In this document: piece by piece, positions 7,633 through 11,016 of the stretch
Layout of the letters: every line of letters begins with the position of its first letter
Numbering within the stretch: position 1 is the stretch's first letter
Origin: Actinomycetospora sp.
GTDB lineage: Bacteria; Actinomycetota; Actinomycetes; Mycobacteriales; Pseudonocardiaceae
DNA: 11,016 bases
Assembly (NCBI GenBank): GCA_025925615.1
Contig: JAICLN010000099.1
Span: 1-11,016, forward strand
Reading direction: 5' to 3'
Program-made: the position numbers and the translations under genes
Notes under the pieces: generated by a model
Told to the model about the DNA's origin: nothing
What the model saw: the letters and a program-made list of their open reading frames with translations, nothing else
Database searches by the model: none

Positions 7633-7649
7633 CACGGGCGGCGCCCGTG
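7633..7649 (-). other. Perfect hairpin between the HAD-like gene and mysA
   Basis: CACGGGC (7633-7639) and GCCCGTG (7643-7649) form a 7-bp perfect stem with a 3-base loop in the 100-base spacer. No T-tract follows on the minus strand, so it is not a clear terminator. It could be an mRNA-stabilising or attenuating structure that sets the ratio of the HAD-like protein to the MAA enzymes, or chance in GC-rich DNA. Confidence 0.4.
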
Positions 7650-7703
7650 CGGCAGGGAGGGTGGGATGGTCAGGGGCGGCGGACGGGCAGGGGCCCGGCC
7701 GGC

Positions 7704-8378
7704 TCAGCGTCCGGCGGCGAGGGAGGCCAGCTCGGACAGGTCGAGGTGGTCGACCCGGCCGACGGTGCCCGCGAAGTCGGACGCGGCGGTGTTCTCGTTG
7801 GGGAAGGCGACGCAGGGGACACCGGCGGCCTCGGCCGCGCGGGCGCCCCCGGGGTTGTCCTCGACGGCGACGCACTGCGAGGCGGAGAGCCCGAGCTCGC
7901 CCAGCGCCACCTGGTAGGCGGCGGGGTCGGGCTTGGTCCGCTCGACCCGCGAGGAGTCGACGACCACGTCGAGCGCGCCGGCGCCGATCTCGCCCTTCAC
8001 GCCGTCGAGCAGCGCCGCGACGTTCTCCTTCGACGTGGAGGTGACGAGCCCGACGCGCAGGCCCTGCTCGTGCGCCGAACGGATCGTCTCGACGACCCCC
8101 GGCCGCGGCTGCAGGCCCGAGGAGCCGAGCAGCTCCTGGAAGATCTGCGACTTGGTCGCGTGCACGGCGTCGGCGTCGACGGACTCGCCGACCGACTGCG
8201 CGTACTCGGCGATGCGGTCCCGCCCGCCGTTGCTCTCGAGCATGGCGACATAGCGCTCGCGGTCCCACTCCCAGTCCAGACCATGACGGGAGAACGCCTC
8301 GTTGAACGCTCGGCGCTGGAGCTCGGACGTGTCGACGACGGTGCTGATGGAGCCCAGCAGGACAGCGGACGGAGACAT
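7704..8378 (-). CDS. HAD-superfamily (CbbY/beta-phosphoglucomutase-like) protein lacking the catalytic DxD motif
   Basis: This 224-residue protein has the layout of a subfamily-I HAD phosphatase. Motif II is LVTSTS at 111-116, motif III is the lysine in RTKPDPAAY (K149), and motif IV is AVEDNPGGARAAEAAG at 171-186 with E173 and D174. Motif I, normally hydrophobic-D-x-D-G-T, reads AVLLGSISTVVDTSELQ at 5-21: the nucleophile Asp is G9 and the acid/base Asp is I11. Standard Asp-phosphate catalysis should therefore be impossible. The DNA read base by base gives GGC TCC ATC at these codons, with no frameshift nearby. I recall related HAD proteins with a G-S-I motif in other bacteria, so this may be a conserved non-canonical subgroup rather than a decayed gene. 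It has a strong GGAGGTG ribosome site and precedes mysA by 100 bases on the same strand, so it is probably the first gene of the MAA transcript. Its role is unknown. Confidence 0.85.
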   Translation of the reverse strand: MSPSAVLLGSISTVVDTSELQRRAFNEAFSRHGLDWEWDRERYVAMLESNGGRDRIAEYAQSVGESVDADAVHATKSQIFQELLGSSGLQPRPGVVETIRSAHEQGLRVGLVTSTSKENVAALLDGVKGEIGAGALDVVVDSSRVERTKPDPAAYQVALGELGLSASQCVAVEDNPGGARAAEAAGVPCVAFPNENTAASDFAGTVGRVDHLDLSELASLAAGR

Positions 8379-8385
8379 GCGGATA

Positions 8386-8397
8386 CACCTCCGGGTG
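8386..8397 (-). promoter_or_regulatory. Ribosome-binding site of the HAD-like gene inside a small hairpin
   Basis: On the minus strand CACC-CGGA-GGTG reads as a 4-bp stem with a 4-base loop, and GGAGGTG is the ribosome site eight bases or so from the ATG at 8378. The site fixes the start codon with good confidence. The hairpin could limit ribosome access, but a 4-bp stem in such GC-rich DNA may be chance. Confidence 0.55.
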
Positions 8398-8405
8398 GAG
8401 ACGAG

Positions 8406-8432
8406 GGGGTAGGACGACGGCCCGGCTACCCC
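8406..8432 (-). promoter_or_regulatory. Inverted repeat in the leader of the MAA operon
   Basis: GGGGTAG (8406-8412) and CTACCCC (8426-8432) are perfect 7-base inverted repeats around a 13-base loop, about 14 bases upstream of the ribosome site. The GGGGTAG arm of the minus-strand RNA could instead pair with ACCCCG-like bases further upstream (complement of CGGGGT, 8451-8456), so two exclusive folds are possible. If transcription starts at the ECF-like promoter described at 8433-8459, the first arm would be mostly outside the RNA, and the repeat would be a DNA operator or nothing. Confidence 0.35.
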
Positions 8433-8459
8433 GACGGGCTCCGGCCCCGCCGGGGTTCC
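8433..8459 (-). promoter_or_regulatory. Candidate ECF-sigma promoter for the MAA operon
   Basis: On the minus strand GGAAC (8459-8455) and CGTC (8436-8433) are separated by 18 bases, similar to the -35 and -10 elements used by many extracytoplasmic-function sigma factors. It is correctly placed about 55 bases upstream of the HAD-like start. Stress-sigma control would suit a UV-screen operon. The motifs are short and this is a single match, so confidence is low. Confidence 0.28.
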
Positions 8460-8479
8460 CGCGTTCTCCGCCCCTAACC

Positions 8480-8502
8480 GCTCCAGCTGTGGCGGCTGGA
8501 GC
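8480..8502 (-). terminator. Hairpin after the GAF-ANTAR gene, probable terminator
   Basis: GCTCCAGC (8480-8487) and GCTGGAGC (8495-8502) form a perfect 8-bp stem with a 7-base loop, starting eight bases after the TAG stop of the regulator gene. There is no run of T after it on the minus strand. It most likely ends or attenuates regulator transcription before the MAA operon, meaning the operon needs its own promoter. Confidence 0.5.
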
Positions 8503-8510
8503 TGGGTCCG

Positions 8511-9338
8511 CTACAGCTCGGCCCGTCGCGAGGCGATGGTGTGGGCGATGTCGCGAATCTTCACGTTCAGGTCCTGCGAGGCCCGGCGCAGGATGTCGAA
8601 GGCCTCGTCGGCGTCGGCTCCCCGACGTTCCATGAGGATCCCCTTGGCCTGCCCGATCACGTCGCGGGACATGAGCGCCTCGGTGAGCTGGACGGTGCGC
8701 AGCCGCTCGGCCTCGACACCGCGGGCGGCGTGCAGGGCGACGGCCGCGTAGGAGGCGAGGATGAGCATGGCGTCCTGGTCGACATCGGCGAACCCGTCGG
8801 CGTCGCGGAAGTAGTAGTTCAGCGCCCCCAGCCGCGGCGGGTCGCCGCCCGGGAACATGCCGGTGGAGCACACGGCGCCCATCCCGAGCTCGACCACGCG
8901 CGGGCCGAAGCGCGGGTAACGGTCGTCGTGGGCGAGATCCGTGCTCACCGTGAAGCCCGAGCTCGAGCTGGCGGTCGCCTCCACGCAGGGACCCTCGCCG
9001 GTGGCGTACTGGATCCCGTCCGCACGGGTGGCGAGCGGATCGGTCTCGGCCGGCGTGTGGAAGGTGCCGTCGGCCTCGCGCAGCGTGACCGACACCATCG
9101 CCGCCGTCGGCACGATCGAGGTGGCGCGGTGCACCACGCGCTCGAGGACGCCGACGACCCCGGTCTCCGGTGGCACCGCGAACAGGTCATGGCTCAGCCC
9201 GACGAACTCCGCGGCCAGCGGACCGATGTCCCGTTCGGTGGCGACCGACGCCGCTGATCGGTCCCCGTCCGTCCCGCGCCCGCCCTCGAACTCGACGAAG
9301 CGCGCGCGGGCCTCCTGCCACTCCTCCTCGGTCGCCAT
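8511..9338 (-). CDS. GAF-ANTAR domain transcription antitermination regulator
   Basis: This 275-residue protein has a GAF domain at about 57-205 (landmarks GEGPCVEA at 114-121, a run of hydrophobic strands, and GALNYYFRDADGF at 171-183) and a C-terminal ANTAR domain at about 213-268 (LTEALMSRDVIGQAKGILME and SQDLNVKIRDIAHTI). ANTAR domains bind paired hairpins in RNA and prevent transcription termination; the GAF domain would sense a ligand or redox state. The ATG at 9338 is preferred because it opens with a typical MATEEEWQEAR helix; an open frame continues 82 codons upstream but is Pro/Arg/Gly-rich and looks non-coding. The ribosome site is weak (GCGGGT). It lies upstream of and in the same direction as the MAA operon, with a hairpin and a short gap between, so it is a candidate regulator of it. 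Such proteins are numerous in actinomycetes, so the link may be coincidental. Confidence 0.9.
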   Translation of the reverse strand: MATEEEWQEARARFVEFEGGRGTDGDRSAASVATERDIGPLAAEFVGLSHDLFAVPPETGVVGVLERVVHRATSIVPTAAMVSVTLREADGTFHTPAETDPLATRADGIQYATGEGPCVEATASSSSGFTVSTDLAHDDRYPRFGPRVVELGMGAVCSTGMFPGGDPPRLGALNYYFRDADGFADVDQDAMLILASYAAVALHAARGVEAERLRTVQLTEALMSRDVIGQAKGILMERRGADADEAFDILRRASQDLNVKIRDIAHTIASRRAEL

Positions 9339-9582
9339 ACCCGCAGCGGTACCCGACCCGGGGTGCTGTCCACGCGTGGGGTGTGTTCCGCGATCCGGGG
9401 TGTGGACCGGCGGCGGGGCCGGGTAGCTCCGGATCACCACCAGTTCGCGAACCCGGGTCCGCGGTGGTGTCAGGTCCTCGCCGGTGCAGACCGGGCCGCC
9501 GGCGGGGCCGAACCACGGAGTTCCCTCACCCCGACCCGGCCTCCGGGTCCGGAACCACCCGCGAGGCCTCGAGGAGGCCCGC
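9339..9582. promoter_or_regulatory. Divergent intergenic region with palindromes and repeats
   Basis: This 244-base region separates the minus-strand GAF-ANTAR gene from the plus-strand DUF1990-like gene and must hold promoters for both. Seen in it: a perfect 10-base palindrome CCACGCGTGG (9370-9379); three copies of GGGGTG at 9360, 9378 and 9397, spaced 18 and 19 bases; an inverted pair GTCCAC/GTGGAC (9369-9374, 9402-9407); and CACCACC/GGTGGTG (9435-9441, 9463-9469) flanking two palindromes, TTCGCGAA (9444-9451) and ACCCGGGT (9451-9458). No convincing -35/-10 pair was recognised on either strand. Frames that run across it have no coding character. Confidence 0.5.
9571..9577 (+). promoter_or_regulatory. 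Shine-Dalgarno of the DUF1990-like gene
   Basis: GAGGAGG lies five bases before the ATG at 9583. It selects this start over the in-frame ATG at 9484, whose 33 extra residues are Pro/Arg/Gly-rich and read like intergenic sequence. Confidence 0.8.
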
Positions 9583-10374
9583 ATGGGTCCGGCAGGTACG
9601 CGCGGCGAGCCCGCCCACCCCGACGCGGTCGAGCAGGAGTCACGCTCCGGCCGTGCCCCCGTCCGCCTCGCGGCGCGGTGGGTGGTCGGGATGGGCGTGA
9701 TGGGATGGAGCTACCTGCGCGAGCCGGTGCCGATCCGGCGTGCGGAGTTCCTCGGCGGCGACGACGACCTGCCTCCCGCCGTCCCCGACGCCCTGCTCGA
9801 CGAGCGCTCGCAGCCCGCGGAGCAGGGGCACGGGCCGCTGTACCGCCGCCGCTTCCGGGTGCTCGTCGACGATCCGGACCTCGACGCCGCGACCCTGATG
9901 ACCCGGGTCGCCGGCGATCTGACGCTGCTGCTGCCCGGTGAGGTCGCGGCGGTCTCGCCGCGCACCGAGGCCCGGACGTTGCCCGGGCCGGGCGACGAGT
10001 TCGTGGTCCGCATGCCCGGGCCCTGGGACGGCCCGGTGCGGGTGGTCCTGCGCGACGAGACCCGGCTGCGGCTGGCCACGCTCTCCGGTCACCTCGAGGC
10101 GGGCCAGATCGAGTTCCGCGCGACCGACGACGACGGGGCCCTGTGCTTCGAGATCGAGACGTGGGCGCGTCCGGGGACGGCGCTCGTGCGCCTGCTCTTC
10201 GCCGACCTGCGCGTGGCGAAGGAGATGCAGCTCTACATGTGGGTGCGGGCCTGCGACGCCGCCGCCCGGCTGGCCGGGGGACGGGTGCGCGACGGCGTCG
10301 ACGTGTGGACCCACCGTGTCGAGGTCGCCCCGCACGGCGGCCGGCGCCGGCCCTGGCCCCGCCCTCGTCGCTGA
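9583..10374 (+). CDS. DUF1990-like protein of unknown function
   Basis: This 263-residue protein resembles the DUF1990 group, for which I know no biochemical function. The most recognisable part is the C-terminal half: DEFVVRMPGPWDGPVRVV, then LATLSGHLEAGQIEFRA, FEIETWARPG and AKEMQLYMW, a pattern of beta-strands like a lipocalin- or START-like binding barrel (structure is inferred). The first 30 or so residues are variable. There is no signal peptide, although AARWVVGMGVMGWSYL near residues 30-45 is mildly hydrophobic. The C-terminal tail is rich in Arg and Pro. It is divergent from the GAF-ANTAR gene, with a 114-base gap to the next small gene. Nothing ties it to MAA synthesis apart from position. 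Confidence 0.75.
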   Translation: MGPAGTRGEPAHPDAVEQESRSGRAPVRLAARWVVGMGVMGWSYLREPVPIRRAEFLGGDDDLPPAVPDALLDERSQPAEQGHGPLYRRRFRVLVDDPDLDAATLMTRVAGDLTLLLPGEVAAVSPRTEARTLPGPGDEFVVRMPGPWDGPVRVVLRDETRLRLATLSGHLEAGQIEFRATDDDGALCFEIETWARPGTALVRLLFADLRVAKEMQLYMWVRACDAAARLAGGRVRDGVDVWTHRVEVAPHGGRRRPWPRPRR

Positions 10375-10456
10375 GCCCCGACCTCGTCACGGAGTTCCCC
10401 CGACGTGCGGCAGATCACCGATGGCGCCCGCCCCGGGGCCGGGAGAAGATCGGCCG

Positions 10457-10468
10457 GACGACGTCGTC
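10457..10468. promoter_or_regulatory. 12-bp perfect palindrome upstream of the small gene
   Basis: GACGACGTCGTC is a perfect dyad about ten bases before the GGGGAG ribosome site of the 88-residue gene. The position would suit an operator for a dimeric repressor such as the TetR-type protein encoded nearby at the window edge; that link is speculation. Confidence 0.3.
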
Positions 10469-10488
10469 GGCACGGGTGGGGAGAAGAC

Positions 10489-10755
10489 ATGGCGGGGCAG
10501 TGGCATCCGGGCGACTCGGTGCCCGACCGGTGGTTGCTGGCTCTGGAGGCGGGCTCGGTGAGCCTCGACGAGACGTGCTCCGCGCTGGCCGCGTACCAGT
10601 GGCCGGACTCGACGCCGGCGGTCTCGCCGGGGGCCTCCGCGGACCCGTTCCCACCGGGCGGGTGGGTCAAGACCGTCGAGGCGGCCTACGGCGACGGGCG
10701 GGTCACGGCCGAGCAGTACGAGCAGATCTGGCTGGCGGCCAGCGGCCGGGGCTAG
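10489..10755 (+). CDS. Small acidic hypothetical protein (88 aa)
   Basis: The ATG at 10489 is preceded by GGGGAG at a good distance. The frame from there encodes an 88-residue soluble, acidic protein beginning MAGQWHPGDSVPDRWLLAL and containing a Trp/Pro-rich middle and a helical end (VTAEQYEQIWLAAS). I do not recognise a family. An ATG 28 codons further upstream at 10405 would add a basic Arg/Gly-rich stretch unlike the rest and lacks an obvious ribosome site. The compact composition and clean start make it look real. It is downstream of the DUF1990-like gene in the same direction but with 114 bases between, so it may have its own promoter. Confidence 0.65.
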   Translation: MAGQWHPGDSVPDRWLLALEAGSVSLDETCSALAAYQWPDSTPAVSPGASADPFPPGGWVKTVEAAYGDGRVTAEQYEQIWLAASGRG

Positions 10756-10768
10756 GCGCGCTCCGCGC
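10756..10768. terminator. Short GC hairpin between convergent genes
   Basis: GCGCG (10756-10760) and CGCGC (10764-10768) form a 5-bp stem with a 3-base loop, immediately after the small gene's TAG and before the TetR-type stop at 10777. Convergent position suggests termination, but the stem is short and there is no T-tract. Confidence 0.25.
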
Positions 10769-10776
10769 TCGTGCGA

Positions 10777-11016
10777 CTAATCCGTGTCATGGGGCGGATG
10801 AGTGCTCACGAGCCGCAGGCACCTCGTCAGCTCGGCGGCGTCCGGCCGGGTGCCGTGCGCCAGGTGCGCCAGGAAGTAGCCGTCGACCGCGGTCGCCCAG
10901 AGCCGCGCCGCGTCGGGGTCGTCGGTGTGCCGACCCGCCAGCTCCGCCAGGAGGTCCGTCCAGACCGCGACGGCGGGTCGCAGGCCGGGCTGGCGGGCGG
11001 CGAGCAGGTAGAGCTC
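10777..11016 (-). CDS. TetR-family regulator, C-terminal part (cut by window edge)
   Basis: The minus strand from the right edge reads 79 residues and ends in TAG at 10779-10777. The segment ELYLLAARQPGLRPAV, the run of amphipathic helices, and ATAVDGYFLAHLAHG followed by PDAAELTRCLRLV are typical of the ligand-binding C-terminal domain of TetR/AcrR repressors. The DNA-binding helix-turn-helix would lie beyond the window, so the family call rests on the C-terminal half only. Ligand and target are unknown. Confidence 0.7.
   Translation of the reverse strand, partial: ELYLLAARQPGLRPAVAVWTDLLAELAGRHTDDPDAARLWATAVDGYFLAHLAHGTRPDAAELTRCLRLVSTHPPHDTD

Noticed and set aside
6359..8378. Gadusol or C7-cyclitol (EEVS-based) cluster
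   Set aside because: No gadusol-type methyltransferase-oxidoreductase and no cyclitol kinase or aminotransferase is present, whereas the complete MysB-C-D set follows the cyclase.
8379..8510. ANTAR target (two hairpins with hexanucleotide loops) in the operon leader
   Set aside because: Several hairpins are present, but none has the six-base loop with A at position 1 and G at position 4 that ANTAR proteins recognise.
9339..9584. N-terminal extension of the GAF-ANTAR protein by 82 residues
   Set aside because: The extension is Pro/Arg/Gly-rich with no domain character and would consume the divergent promoter region. The ATG at 9338 starts a normal helical N-terminus.
1..11016. CRISPR array, tRNA/rRNA gene, insertion sequence, toxin-antitoxin or phage-defence system
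   Set aside because: No spaced identical repeats, no cloverleaf or rRNA-like sequence, no transposase or recombinase motifs and no defence-type domains were found.

Overview
The window is GC-rich (well over 70% by eye), densely packed DNA with many GTG starts and 4-base start/stop overlaps. This fits a high-GC actinomycete. The gene content (mycosporine-type operon, GAF-ANTAR regulator, DUF1990-like protein) would suit Pseudonocardiales, but that placement is inference. No tRNA, rRNA, CRISPR array, transposase or attachment site was seen, and no gene-free stretch exceeds 300 bases.

Left (1-2246, plus strand): the last codons of an upstream gene, then a PIG-L deacetylase, a NodS-like SAM methyltransferase and a family-2 glycosyltransferase. 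Each junction is a GTGA overlap, so this is a translationally coupled cassette. Its product is unknown. It runs convergently into the next block.

Centre (2296-8378, minus strand): an operon that reads, in transcription order, HAD-like protein, sugar phosphate cyclase (mysA type), O-methyltransferase (mysB type), TauD/TfdA 2-oxoglutarate oxygenase, ATP-grasp ligase (mysC type), D-Ala-D-Ala-ligase-like enzyme (mysD type). Four of the six are the standard enzymes of mycosporine-like amino acid (MAA) sunscreen biosynthesis. MysA and MysB turn sedoheptulose 7-phosphate into 4-deoxygadusol, MysC adds glycine to give mycosporine-glycine, and MysD adds a second amino acid to give a shinorine or porphyra-334 type compound. 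From mysA to mysD the genes overlap by 4 bases or are 4 bases apart. The two extra genes are the interesting part: an oxygenase embedded between mysB and mysC, which may tailor the MAA, and a HAD-fold protein whose catalytic DxD motif is replaced by G-S-I.

Right (8511-11016): a GAF-ANTAR regulator on the minus strand directly upstream of the MAA operon; a divergent intergenic region with palindromes and repeats; a DUF1990-like protein and a small acidic protein of unknown function on the plus strand; and the C-terminal end of a TetR-type regulator on the minus strand, cut by the window edge.

All calls are from reading motifs and from memory of the families. No database search was possible.
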